From Sipunculus nudus (taxonomy: Eukaryota > Annelida > Sipuncula > Golfingiida > Sipunculidae): a DNA stretch of 64,000 bases. The notes under the pieces were generated by a model, which was not told the origin of the DNA, did no database searches, and saw only the letters and a list, made by a program, of their open reading frames with translations. The DNA is taken from positions 63,153,118 to 63,217,117 of the forward strand of contig CM049317.1 in the NCBI GenBank assembly GCA_026874595.1, written 5' to 3'. Shown in pieces: positions 35,941-48,400 of this stretch (within the stretch, counting starts at the first letter, position 1; each line of letters opens with the position of its first letter). The position numbers and the translations under genes are program-made.

Positions 35941-36556
35941 TTGAATATGGATAAATTAAAAGAATTGTTGAGGTACCAGAAAAGAATTGAATGTGGAGGT
36001 AAAAAAAGAAATTTGTTTAAATGGATATCAGATTAAAAACATTTTAGATGCATTTTAGATTAAAAACATAAGACAAGTAAATAATCGATGATCTGGATCC
36101 AATAGTTAAAGAAAATGAAATATATTAGTAGTAAATTACAGTATAAAGGAACTTTGTAATTCCGACTGATAAATATAGAATATGGATGTTTTCTTTACAT
36201 TTCTATGTATATGTGTAATATATGTATGACTGTAGTGTTAAATTTTTGAATTTCATGTATTGGCTTATCTGTTAATGTCTTACCATATATGTTCTGTATT
36301 GTTTTGGTGGTGTTAATTAAAAAAAAATTAAAAAATAAAAATAAAAAAAACCGTGTAATTACGGTCCATATTTAGATCATCGTCAACATACATATTATAC
36401 AATGACTAAAGCTTTTGCAATATAAAAACTAATTAACGTTTGAATACTAGGATATTTAAAGTTTCAAACTACATTAAGTAAAAGGAGAGAATAATAAATA
36501 AGGAAGGAACTACGCAGGTAAAAGATAAAATATATAAAACATAGCCCGTAACATAC

Positions 36557-36692
36557 CGAGGGCAGAGCGGCACCAGGGTGTCCATCTTCTCTTGACCAGT
36601 AAGAACCAGTAGATATAAGCCTTTGCATCCTGTTTTAGACCGTTGATCTCCGTGATTAAGTAGCCCAGTCCTCATAGTAGGTGGCATTGAAC
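36557..36692 (-). pseudogene. Exon 4 copy with 1 bp deletion
   Basis: 136 bases against 137 in the intact exon. One G is missing from the GAGGGACTG stretch, breaking the frame after YYE. The donor (gtatgt) and acceptor (ag) are preserved. Confidence 0.88.
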
Positions 36693-36904
36693 CTAAACCA
36701 GAGTTCAAGTGAATAATCGAAACTTGGATGGAAAAACCTGTCAGCGGGGACGTCGGTACAGGGGGATGGGGATATATATCCCCCCCTCACACACACATAC
36801 ACACACACACTTTAGCAGGGAGTGGTCAAGTTATCATCCCCGCCCCCTGATATCTAGAGAAACCTGATTTATAATAAGCAATATACTGAAAACATAGTGT
36901 GTTA

Positions 36905-37500
36905 TTTTTAGCGAACCTTTGAGCTTATGCGATAGCGCGGCGTCTTTTGTGAAAGATTCGGTCACATGATTTTTTTTTTCTCTCTGCATCGACTTATTTT
37001 TTAAAGAAAAAGCTAAAAAGAACCCTTTAAAAATCTTCTCAGAAACTGTCCTGCCAAATTTGCTCAATATTTCACAGAAATGATCCAAGGAACATGCTCT
37101 CTCAAGTTTGTTCAAATGGCTGCAGTTTGGTGATTTTGGGCATAGTAACGGGTAGCTAAACTTAGTCATTTGGACAGAAAAGCATACAAAAATAACAATC
37201 TCAGAACGGCTAGAGCTATCATCACCAAATCTTATGTAAATGTTGGTCACATGAGTCATATTTGAAACTGAGGTATTGGTGGCGCCAACTGCATCGACCT
37301 TAGTTGTACCATGGTCACCGGTACAATAACCCATAATTTCTCAGGAACAAGTGTGTTCAAATGGTTTGGGATCGATGAATTTCGGTCGAGTTACAGGAAC
37401 ATGAACTCATTCATCTGGCCAAGTAAGCATACTAACATAACAGTCTCAGAAACGACAGGAGCTAGCATCACCAAGTTTAGAATCTTATGGATGTTGTGAA
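36905..37500 (+). repeat. Family III repeat in the pseudogene copy
   Basis: Starts tttagcgaacctttgagctt and matches 46,935-47,720, the equivalent place in the intact gene's intron 3, so it predates the duplication. Confidence 0.75.
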
Positions 37501-37871
37501 CGAAGCAATATGTGCAAATGTAAGCCACGAATCTCTCACTAACTCTCCAGTGCGTAGTCGCTCCGTCAATCACAAGATCGTATCCCATGTCCAATGCAGA
37601 CCAGCTGCAAACCAATGTGTCACGAGATCCGAATGACACCATCCACCAACAATATGAATTGCCCGCGGACATCCGTTTATGCTGGTGTTTTTACATTATG
37701 TAAGCTCATGAAGACATAGACGAGGATTCCACTTATTGTTGTTTCCGTGCGCTACTTTTCTATATCTTTTATTAAGATCTCGGTTTGTTGCTGTAAGTTT
37801 ATTCCGCGTGATGTCATTTGAGGATGTGGATGTTTCCCCTCCCACGTAAGAGAGTAAACCATCCTAGTTCA
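37501..37871 (-). other. Unique-looking block before the duplication junction
   Basis: A GC-balanced minus-strand open frame (about 37,672-37,400) has no recognised motif. The last 60 bp (gatgtcatttgaggatgtgg, gtaagagagta) match 51,600-51,662. Confidence 0.4.
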
Positions 37872-40800
37872 GCCAAATTGTCCAATATTTAACAGAAATG
37901 ATTCCTGGAGCAGTCTCTCTCAAATTTTTTTCGAATGGTTTAATTTCGGCCGAGTTACAGGAAGTTGAACTTCATCGTCTGTTCAAAAAAGCATACTAAA
38001 ATTACAAACTCAGGAATTGGCTGGAGCTATCATCACCAAATTTTATGCCAATGTTGCTCAAATGAGTCATATCTAAAATTAAGGTATTGGTGGCGCCACC
38101 TGCATTGACTTTTTTTTGTACAGGGATCATAGGTTATCAATACATTAACCCATAAATTCTCAGGAACAGCAGGAGCTAGCATCCCCAAATTTTACACAAA
38201 CATTAGTCACATATCAAATGTTGTGGGATACAACTTTTTTTGGTGCCACCTGCGTCAGTTTACATTTGATTGGGAAAAGCTTGAAAAACTTTGAAAATCT
38301 TCTTAACCAAAATTATTCTGCCAAATTGTCCTATATTTCACAAAAAATGATTCCTGAAACATTTAAGTTTGTGCGAATAGTTCACATTCAGTGATTTTTG
38401 GCCAAGTTACAGGAAGTTGAACTTCATCATCTGTCCAAAAAAGCATACTAAAGTTACAGTCACAGAAGCGGCTGGAGTTATCATCACCAAATTTTACGCC
38501 AATGTTGCTCATCTGAGTCATATCTGAAATTGAGGTTTTGTGGTGCAACCTGGATCAACCTGTTTATTGTATGGACAAAAACCTTGTAATCTGAGCCTCT
38601 TTCAGCTTCAAAATGTTTCATGATGAAACTGAAGCTCAATGGTTTTAGTTTTCACAAGAATTTTATCAGTTCTCTCAATTTTTTAAGAATAGATTGGGTT
38701 CATTGATTTTTCGAAGGGTCATAGAAAGGCTGAAGTTATTCTTGTAGCCATTAGTAAGTGTTTATCAAATTTAAGGTTGCAATAGTCTTATTCTACAAAA
38801 ATGTTGTTCCAATTTAAACTTCTGCAATATTGTACAAAAAAATGATTCTTAGGTGGCCATTGTTTGTTTCCGTGAATGATTTTGGGAGAACTATTAGACC
38901 TTTTAAACCTAAAGGACTGCATCTTTTATTACTCTAAACATTTGATTTAAAGTCTTATATGTCAGCTTAAAAAAATAGCATTTTAGCCAAATTCTTTCAG
39001 TTTGTGTAAACAGATTTACCAACAGGCCAAGATTACGTCTGTATCTGTAAATAGCTTCGTAGACTGCCAACTGTTTCAGATTTGGCAACAGGCTGAAGGT
39101 CAGTCTGGGTCTATTTATAACTTTGGCAGATTGCCAATTGTATAAGATTACGCAGCAGGTCAAGAGTTCACTCAGTGCAGCCAGATATAGGTCAAGAGTT
39201 CAATGAGTTTGCCGGGGGTCATAAGGTCAGTTCAGCTCCATTTCCTCAAGGCTGCATACAATCACCTCATGAGTGCCATGCACCTCAAGGCTGTATATGA
39301 TCGCCTCACGGGTACCATGCCCCTCAAGGCTGCATGTGGACACCTAATGAATGCCTGTAGCCCTGGATACTGTCAGGGCTCTTGAGTTCAATTTAGTATG
39401 TCCTTGCTGGACTCAAGGTCTGAAATGTTGTATGTTCATCCATCTTGGAAAGTTTTCTCATAAACCAGACAGGTGCCGCCATTTACCTTTCTGTTTTCGT
39501 AGAATAAATAACTGCCCTTTTCTCAGGAGTGATTCACAGTATTGGCCTGAAATTGTGCATATCTATATATCTAGGGTGTGTCCATTATTTACCCTAGACT
39601 TGTGGTGCCATCTGCAATCGTTTTCCCATAGCGTCCATCCGTACATGTGTATGGATGAAAATTGCTCATATCTTAGGAGTGGGTCCATGTATTGGTCTGA
39701 AAGCCTAACAGTGGTTTGAAGTATCTGCCTGAAATTGTTCATGTCCATACATCTTTGATGGCTTTCTCATACACAAGACTGCTGGTGCCATTTACAATAA
39801 TTTTTGTGTTGTGTATATCAATGATATATTTTAGCAGTGACGTTTGTTTAATCGATGCATGCACTTGGGTTCAAAAAGTCCAGTGCTTGAATTGTAAATA
39901 TACATCTTACACATGTACATTAGAAGTAAAAGTCCAGCAGGCAAGTATTATACCTGATGTATATCCCATTGCACAGGCCTTGTTGAAAATATTTCACTAT
40001 TTTCAACAAGGAACACTCCAATACAAAAAAAATCCCTGGACCTATGAAATTAGATCAAGTTGACCTCTATTCTCTAGGTTACAGGGCCTGTTATTGCACG
40101 CCAGAAAAATTAAAAATTTGATACAAAAGTTCTAGTAGCTCAATAACCAATACATTGAGTGCATTGATTCTTTCCATGTATATTGATCATCAGTTCCTGA
40201 AAACCGGTGGCACCACCTATATATTTCCTTATTTTTATTCCTTTTATACATTCGTCATATGATGGGAGTATTATAGTATACTCACTGTCCGTCCGTCTGT
40301 CGTGCTCTCCGTCCGTTACCTTTTAGTGTTGCCACGATAACTAACTGTGGCTTTGATGGATTTTCATGAAACTCACCGTTTACACCGTAACTGCTTACTG
40401 ACAGATTATCTTCCCCGAGTTCAATTATGGGCAACGTCTACTTATATTTAAAAAGGTCATGGGTCAGTAGGAAACTTTGTGGTGTCGCCGCGATAACTTA
40501 TGAAGAATATAAAAAAATGTTGATAAAACTCATGAGTAATGTTAATCAATAAAATAGCTAGCCTAAAATTGATTTTCAGCAAAATCCATACATATTTAAT
40601 GGGGTCAGAGGTCACCGCACTTTGGAAGCACCTTGGTGACTTACCAAAAATCCTATGAATTATCATAAAACTCTTAATACACATTTACCAACAGAGTGTC
40701 CCACCTGAATTACCTTCTCATCAAAATTCATGCATATTTAATGAGGTCAGAGGTCACCAGATACACAACGGGTGAATTATGCATGTTTGCAGTGCTCTGG

Positions 40801-43800
40801 TTTCTGGTATTTTGAGACCGTCAAATGAAGCAATCTGGATGTATATTCTGTGAGCGACTGGCTAAAAACAGGATTTTGAGCACCCAGACAGTCTGACAGA
40901 GCACAGATTGTATCCATAAGACCTAGAATTTTCTAACACCTATGAACACCTAGGAAGGTCTTAAGGAAATATCAGATACCTGAAATCAGGTCATGGTGAT
41001 CTATATTCTGTGAGATACTGACTGAAAACATGATTTTGCTCTCTCCCAGGGAGTCAGAAGGGGGCACAAATTGTATCCATTTGGCATAGAATGTTCTAAT
41101 GTGATATTTATGGAAGTCTTTGGCAAATGGTCTTGGTAACATTAAATTAAGTCACTGTGACCTATATTCTGTGAGCTAAAGGGAAAAAAATAATTTGATC
41201 TCTGTGAAAGTCAGACAGGACTCTGTCTTAACTGTTGGTTCTAGAATTGTCTTTCTAAATGTAAAGGGGGGTCATTGTAGTGTCTCCTTGAACATCCAAA
41301 ATTATGTCACTGTGACCTTTACTCTGTGAGCTATGTGAAAGAACTTGATTTAAGTATCCTATAAGTCAGATGGACACAAGTTATAGCAGTTTGAAGTAGA
41401 TACTTTTAACTTAGCACACTTGAAGTTACTGGTAAAATCATCTTGCAAACCCTAAATAAGGCTGCTTCACCTTTTCTGTGAGAGCTATGGGCAAAAAAAC
41501 ATGATTTTGAACACTCTGGATGTCATTCTTTCCATTGTTCAAGGTTCCTTAACAAATAGTTTTTACCAGATCATAACTTCAACAACAGATAATGCATGCA
41601 TCACCTGTATGTCAAATTCAGCTGAGGGTCATTGCCCATTTTCGGGGGGGGGGGGGGGGGGTGGGTGTCATGGCCTAATTGGCCACTTGTTTCTCTCCCT
41701 GAGTTGAAGATAAAGGGGAGAATTGACTCATGTGCATACAGATACTACTAAAATGGCATTTGTGGCTTTTCTAAATTAATTGTAAGTGCAATGCACTGAC
41801 TTTAGTGGAAATTGTGCGTCCATTGTGTGTAAGACTGTTGTACACCTCAAAACCAGAAATACAGTTTTTTTTAGTCTTGTATGTCAGTTAACCCCCTCCT
41901 TTTCCAGCGTAGTATTCAACAACAAGAGTTTTGCTGTTGCAAGCCAAAAGCAGTCACAACACATATTTTTGTATGTGGTGAAAGGCTTAGTAATGTATTT
42001 ATATTTTCACCATAAAAAAAACTGATTTACTTAATTCTGTGTCACTATGGAGGTGTATGTGTGATGACAGAAAACAAATGTTATTTTTGTCATCTATAGG
42101 TGAGCTTGCTGGTATATAAGAAGTTAATGGGCTACAAAAATCATGGGAGGTAGTACCAGTGAAGAAAACGCCATTAATCTGTCATCACATCAACCCAGGT
42201 CCATGGTGAAGAAGAACTAGAAGACAATATTAGGTGTGACTCCTAAAAACCATGCCCTAAAACTATGTCCAAAATGTAGATGGGCTAAAAGTACATGGGA
42301 ATTAATACAGGCTTACAAAAAGATTTAAAGTTTTTCGTCTTTCATCATATCATAATCAAGGTCCATGGTTGAGATGATATAGCAGACAACATTGGGTCAT
42401 GACTCAAAAATCATGTCCAACCTCGACTGACTACAAAGAACAATGCAGAGAGTACCAGCAAAGGACATGATTTAAAGTAATTTATCCGTCATTGCTCTAC
42501 GAATTCAGGTCCATGGTGGAGATGATCTAGAAGTGAATTATGTCTTGTGACTCCAAAAATCGTGTCCAAATGTATGTCCAAAAACATGTCCAAAACATTG
42601 ATGGGCTACTAAGAACATGGGAGATAATATCAGCTGAGAAAAAAATTTAATTCATTCAGCTGTCATCATATTATAATCAAAGTCCATAGTCGAGATCTAT
42701 AAGACAATAGCGTTGTGACTCCTAAAACCATGTGCAAAACCAAGTCCATAACCATGACCAAATGATATAATCCTTCAGGTAGGTATTCCCCAACCGTGGT
42801 AGTAGGAGGACAAAGAGGACCACTGACTGCATTATACAATGTTGTAGAATATTTCAGTTGTACCTTCTACGAAACACCTGCCAATTGAAAGACGCCATAA
42901 AAAAGATGCTATTGGCCCCTTCAAAAAGTGTTATGTTTATGTAAGGCGATGGTAATTGGTCATGTATGGACAAGTGAATGAATACCCAGCTACGTCAAAC
43001 TATACCACACTGCTATGCTTCTAAGTAGAAAGCAAGATACATATACTAATCAACTATGTCAGCTGTATTCATTAAAATCTATTTTCATTATGGAGCTTGT
43101 TTGCAACCACTCTTCCAAAACACTTTAAATATGGGTTGGCTATAGCCAACGTGCGGTCGTCTTAGTATCAGGTCAAGTACCCATCAGTGGGAAACCATGT
43201 TGTGATGATTCACTCTTTGCGAAGTCGAGCATAACAATAACACTTGTACTTCAGTGTTATGTCACTACCAAACAGGATACTTTAATGACAGGATACCAAA
43301 CAGTGAGGGCCTTAGTTGCTCTTAAGAGCTGTTTATTATGCCAGGATTCGAGTGATTCATAAAAGGGAGAATAACATTGGAAATTTATTAGTTTTGAATC
43401 TGTGCCAGATGTTTCTCCTCGCCCAAGATCATGTACTCCAGTTCTACAAGAGAACAGAAGTTGTGATAAGCAGAATGCCACATATTTCGGACATAATATA
43501 CCGTACTGACGGCGGCCGCGTGTCCGTCCACCCGTTACCTTCAGTTGTCGCCACGTCTTTTGAATTTTATAAACTTCAACTATAAACTAAAGTCGCTATA
43601 AATATTAGCCAATAAATTTCTTGCTGAAATTTGGTCCTATATATGTGATCATTAAATGAGGTAAAATGATACATGAATGATAATTACTTTTTTCATCAGA
43701 ATATATGTGGCCCGCAATCTTCAGATATACGAGAAGACTTTGATGTGACCAGAGAAAACAAAATATGAAAATATGGAGCTAGTGGGAAATATATGTTTTT

Positions 43801-43805
43801 ATTAA
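37872..43805 (+). repeat. Segmental duplication copy 2
   Basis: Aligns in the same orientation with 11,823-23,665. It lacks three inserts found in copy 1 (12,992-14,416; 14,646-15,299; 20,329-22,423) and the 16.43-18.55 kb stretch. It has extra sequence near 41,100-41,500. It contains families III (to 39,190), II (39,418-39,850) and I-type sequence (40,030-41,695). No coding exon was recognised. Confidence 0.8.
41645..41661 (+). repeat. Poly-G tract
   Basis: Uninterrupted G run inside a family I-type 3' terminus. Confidence 0.9.
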
Positions 43806-44790
43806 ATTCCATAATCTTTGAAAACCCTGAAGAAGTGGTCAGAATTATTAATTATTAATTAATGGAAGAATTAATAATTAATAATTATAATTATTTATAA
43901 TAATAGTTTGGTTTTATAAACATTTGTTTCTAGAGATTTTATTCATTTTCTAACGCACGTCTTTTATAGGACGCATTATGGCATGCCCAAGGTCCTTCCG
44001 TCCGTTAAATTTTAGTGTCGCCACGAAAACTTACCAGGGCTGTGATGGATTTTCATGGAACTCCATGGATTTTGACTTGCAAAAAATCTGTTACCTTTCC
44101 CAAACTCATAAATATTTACCTATAGAGCTTTCTCACCTGAATTAAATTATCGGGAAAATCCACGCATATTGGGCTCAGAAGTACCCCTCAGAATAACTAC
44201 AAATTCAATACAAAATCTCTAGTATCGCGACAACCAATTGATTAGTCACCATGATTGTTTGCTTGCATATTGATCACGGAGTGTTTCATCTATTCCTGCA
44301 GACCGCTGGCGCCACCTGTTTTTTTTTCGAATTTTTAAACATTTTTTCTCTATTTCTGAGACCTTTAAAGAAATGGCCGTCCGTTAACAGGACATAAATC
44401 GTAACCACTGATCCTAGAATCGTCTCACTTGACAGGAGGGAGGTATGTAAAAAGTTTTCTTGGAAACCTGAAATTAGGTATCAAATGTAAAGTCATGCCC
44501 AGTAGGGCCTATCACTATTTTGCCAAGTAATTTTGCCAATCATCAAGTAATGTGCATTATGCGTACAAATCTTTCTGCTCCTCCAAAAAAAAATTTCACA
44601 ACATTTGCAATCGTTTTATTCTAAATAAGACTACAGTTGTTAAAAATGGGCCATTATCTCATTAGCTGAGCGTCATGACCCATTGGTCATTGTTATACAT
44701 TTGTCAGTGTTTTTATCTGTCATGTATGTCTTAAAATGATATACTTCTTTTTTTGAATGCAGGTCCGGGGAAACTGAGATACTTATATAG
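43806..44790. repeat. AT-rich block and a family I fragment
   Basis: 43,830-43,920 is a 'ttaattattaattaat' low-complexity stretch. 44,160-44,480 is a family I unit, and 44,655-44,695 has the 3' terminus agctgagcgtcatgaccc. No gene was seen. Confidence 0.65.
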
Positions 44791-45338
44791 TTGGTCCTTT
44801 CGCCCGAGCCTGTATCCTCATTAATATAATACTGTGACACGCCTTTTTCCTTGAATATATACGCCAGCCAAATTGGTTTTAGAATATACCTAGAAAGTCG
44901 ACATACTTCAAGAAAATTGTATGTAATCAAATGTTTAATGCCATGTCAGTGCTTTCAAGGGGTGAGAAAAATTTTTATACTTTAGGCATATTAACGAATA
45001 GTCAACGCCTTTCCTGCATCAACTATATACCCTTCATTCTTATCTACATAACAATAACAAATAAGCATTTCAGTCTTTTTTATTCTTCGAAAAAAAGTGT
45101 ACGTTCAAGTGTAAACAAAAATTAAGTGAACAAAGTCAAAACAAGTTCATATCCGATATATATGTGCAAGTTATACAAGATTGGTTAAGAAGCATATTGG
45201 CTACCCGTTTCTGGAATTTGTTGGAATCTGTCGGGGAGCATCGGGTTGTTGTAGGTTGGTTCCCTGTCCTCTTTTTTGTTTTCCGATCGTTAAGGATTAC
45301 AGGTATATTCTAGGGCAAGGAACCAGTCCTGTTTGTTG
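44791..45338 (-). other. 3' flank of the secreted-protein gene
   Basis: Non-coding sequence downstream of the stop. It matches 31,841-32,389 of the pseudogene copy, so the duplication extends past the 3' end of the gene. Confidence 0.7.
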
Positions 45339-45439
45339 TTATCCATATTTGACACACTCGGGCAGCTTGGAAACTTCCTCCCACGTGTTGTACGTGAACA
45401 TGACATGGTCAAACCAACTCGGTTTGTAGGAACTGGCGC
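45339..45439 (-). CDS. Coding exon 5: C-terminus
   Basis: 101 bases. ASSYKPSWFDHVMFTYNTW matches the family's last two strands ('GvgsY.v..g..l...w..Y'). A short tail ending ECVKYG and a TAA stop at 45,341-45,339 follow. No AATAAA lies close; 'tttatt' at about 45,079-45,084 is a possible minus-strand signal. A broken copy lies at 32,390-32,490. Confidence 0.85.
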
Positions 45440-48400
45440 CTGAACATGTAGTGATAAAGAACATGGTGACATGAACAGGAAGAGTAACTAAGATATTGAC
45501 AAGAACAGAAAGAGAAACTCAGATGATAACAAGAACACGAAGCGCTACTAACATGGTGACAAGAACAGGAAGAGTAAGATGGTAACAGGAAGCCGCTTAA
45601 AGGTAAAATTGAATAAGGGAATAATTATTGGTCCATTTTATTGTATAGTTTGGTTACCAAGTACAAATAAATCGGGTTATGCTACAAGAGCTCTACCGAA
45701 TAAGCGGTATCAACTGTAAGTTTACTTATCAGAAATTTAAAAAAATTGTCAAAAAGTACAAAACTGTTAAAAACTGAGAAACATAGCACATACCCTTTTG
45801 TTTTAAAGAATGATCTTTGGATGAATATGCAGAGGCATGTATGGAAAAAAATAACCAAAAATATATTTGCTGAAAATATACACCTTAAGATTAAGCTGTT
45901 GACATCTAATATCCTTTTAGTTTTTTAATAATCTCCTATTGGGAATTTAAAATACAATTTATTTAAATGTAAAGTAATTACCCACATTGTCAATAATCGC
46001 GCACAGCTGACAAAAACTAGTGCTTCAAAATGTCATGGGTACCTGCACTTCCATAATAATGAAAAAGACTCCCTCTCTCATTATAAAAATATTTGGATGC
46101 GTGCACTAATTTATAGGAAAGTAATAAACTTTGAATGCTTTAATAATCGTATATTGCCAATGAATATAAAAAAAATTGCAAAATGAAAATTTATCACGAA
46201 TAAATGGTGGTGGGGATTTGGATAAGATGAGAGGTTTCGGCTTAACCGGGAGGGGGGTCGGCATGCGGAGGTTAGCACGTATAGAAAGAGGACACAGATA
46301 ATACACTTGTTGGGCACCCTTTTAGTGACTGATAGTTTAAGAAGTAATAGTTATAGAACCCCTGTAGTTGTTGTACCACATTCCATATTTAGATCGTCAA
46401 CATACATATACAAAATGACCAAAGCTTTTGCAATATAAAAAAATTAAACATTAAAATTCTAGGATATTTAAAGTTTCCCACTACTTTAAAAAAAGAGGGA
46501 GAGAATAATAAGCAAGGAACGGCCTGCGAAGGTCAAGATAAAAGTAAAAAGATAAAATATATGAAACATAGCCCGTTACATACCGAGAGCAGAGCGGCAC
46601 CAGGGTGTCCATCTTCTCTTGACCAGTAAGAGCCAGTAGAGTTTAGCCTTTGCATCCTGTTTTAGACCGTTGATCTCTGTGATGAAGTAGCCCAGTCCCT
46701 CATAGTAGGTGGCATTGAACCTGCATTGAGTTCAAATAAATAATCGAAACTTTTTTTTTTTTGGGGGGGGGGGGGGGACCTGTGAGCGGGGACGTCAATA
46801 CAGGGGGGATGGGAGTATATATCCCCTCCCCCTCCCGCCACTTTAGCAGGGATTGGTCAAGTTATCAACCCCGCCCCCTTACATTTAGAGAAACCTGCTA
46901 TATAATAAGCAATATACTAGTAACATAGTATCTAATTTTTAGCTAACGTTTGACCTTTAGCGTTGGCGCAGCGTCTTTTGTGGAAGAATCAGTCACATTA
47001 TATTTTTTGCTATCTGCATTGACGGTCTTTTTAAGAAAAAGCTAAAATAAAACTTTAAAATCTCAGAAACTGTCCTGTCAAATTGTCAAATATTTCACAG
47101 AAATGATCCAAGGAACAATCTCTCTCAAGTTTGTTGAATTGGTACCAGTTTGGTGATTTTGAGCATGGTTACAGGAAGCTGAACTTAGTCATTTGGCCAA
47201 AATAGCATACAAAAATTACAATATCAAAAACGGCTGTAGCTGTCATCACCAAATTTTATGCAAATGTCGATCACATGAGTCATATTTGAAATTGAGGTAT
47301 TGGTGGCGCCACCTGCATCGACCTTTGCTGTACCATGGTCATCAGTACAATAACCTATAATAACCCATGTTTCTCAGGAACAGCAGGAGCTAGCATCCCA
47401 AGAAATGATACAAAGATCAGTCACATATCAAATGATGTAGTTGAACTTTTTGTAGCACCACCTGGATTGACTTACATTTTACGGGGGAAAACCTGGAAGA
47501 CCTTTGAAAACCCCGTCTCTAAAATCATTCCGTCAAGATGTTCAATATTTCACAGAAATGATTACAGAGATGAGCTCTCTCAACTTCCCAAATATGTTCA
47601 AATGATTTGGGTTCGATGAATTTCGGTCGAGTAACAGGAATTTGAACTCAGTGATCTGGCCAAGTAAATAAACTTGCATAACAATCTCAGAAACGACAGG
47701 AGCTAGCATCACCGAGTTTTGTGCATATGTTGGTCACATGACTCATATTAACAAGTGACCCAGGGGTCATGGCGCTCAGCTGACCAGGAAGACATTGACA
47801 AAAGTAATTTTTTCATCTGAATGTCAAATTTGAATGAAATACTTTTTCCAAACTTGACCTTTTGTATAAAATCATCCAATATTCATTGGGGTACTATGGA
47901 GCTCTGTAGCATGAAGGATATGGGTAACAGACACCTATTTTCAAGGTTTACAAGATAACTTTTCAGGGGTCTCCCAGCATGTCAAAAAATAAAATTCTAG
48001 GTCCAGTTATTATGATTTGTGCCCTGTTAACAGATGACCAAATGTTTATTCTGGGGGGTATTTCAAAGCCGCATAGGATGAAGGATATGGGTAACAGAGA
48101 TGAAATTTCAGGTGCACAAGGAGACTTTTCAGGGGCCTCCCAGGATATCAAGAAAGGAGATTCTAGGTCAAGTCATTATAATTTGTGCTCTGTTAACAGA
48201 TGACCAAATCTTTATTCTGGGGAGTACTTCGGAGCCCCAGAGCATGAAGGATATGGGTAACAGAGACCTAATTTCAGGTTTCCAAGATGTTTCATGGACC
48301 TCCCTGCATGTCAAGAAAGAAGATTCTAGGTCAAGTCATTATGATTTGTGCCCTGTTAATATATGACCAAAACTTTATTCTGGGGGGTACTTCAGAGCCC

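Larger units (their letters stand above)
32933..36353 (+). mobile_element. L1/Tx1-type LINE, 5' part inverted (twin priming), decayed
   Basis: Reverse transcriptase runs on the plus strand from about 33,530. A DEDGN block at 33,585-33,600 is followed by an EFFKNLY-like segment, KKDKDR...KNWRSL, DLEKAFDTLD (34,188-34,220), and YADD at about 34,489-34,500. A Cys/His tail (RHENIVHLFFKC) lies at about 35,730. An A-rich 3' tail ends at 36,350. The preceding endonuclease part (DLQDIWR, YTWRQ, SDHSGVI) is on the minus strand at 33,540-32,933. TGTAATTA flanks both ends (32,925-32,932 and 36,354-36,361). Several frameshifts and stops make it inactive. Confidence 0.88.
31841..37871 (-). pseudogene. Partial, broken copy of the secreted EGF/transcobalamin-domain gene
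   Basis: From about 31,841 this region aligns with 44,790 onwards. From 36,354 to about 36,960 it aligns with 46,370-46,985, and from about 37,808 to 37,871 with 51,600-51,662. It contains exon 4-like (36,557-36,692) and exon 5-like (32,390-32,490) sequences in the same order and orientation as the intact gene. Exon 4' lacks one base and exon 5' has an early stop. A LINE fills the intron between them. Signal peptide, EGF and exon 3 copies are absent. Confidence 0.85.

Noticed and set aside
37400-37672. Minus-strand open frame containing YDLVIDGATTHWRV
   Set aside because: GC-balanced and tempting as a missing exon 3 copy, but it does not resemble exon 3 or any family I know.
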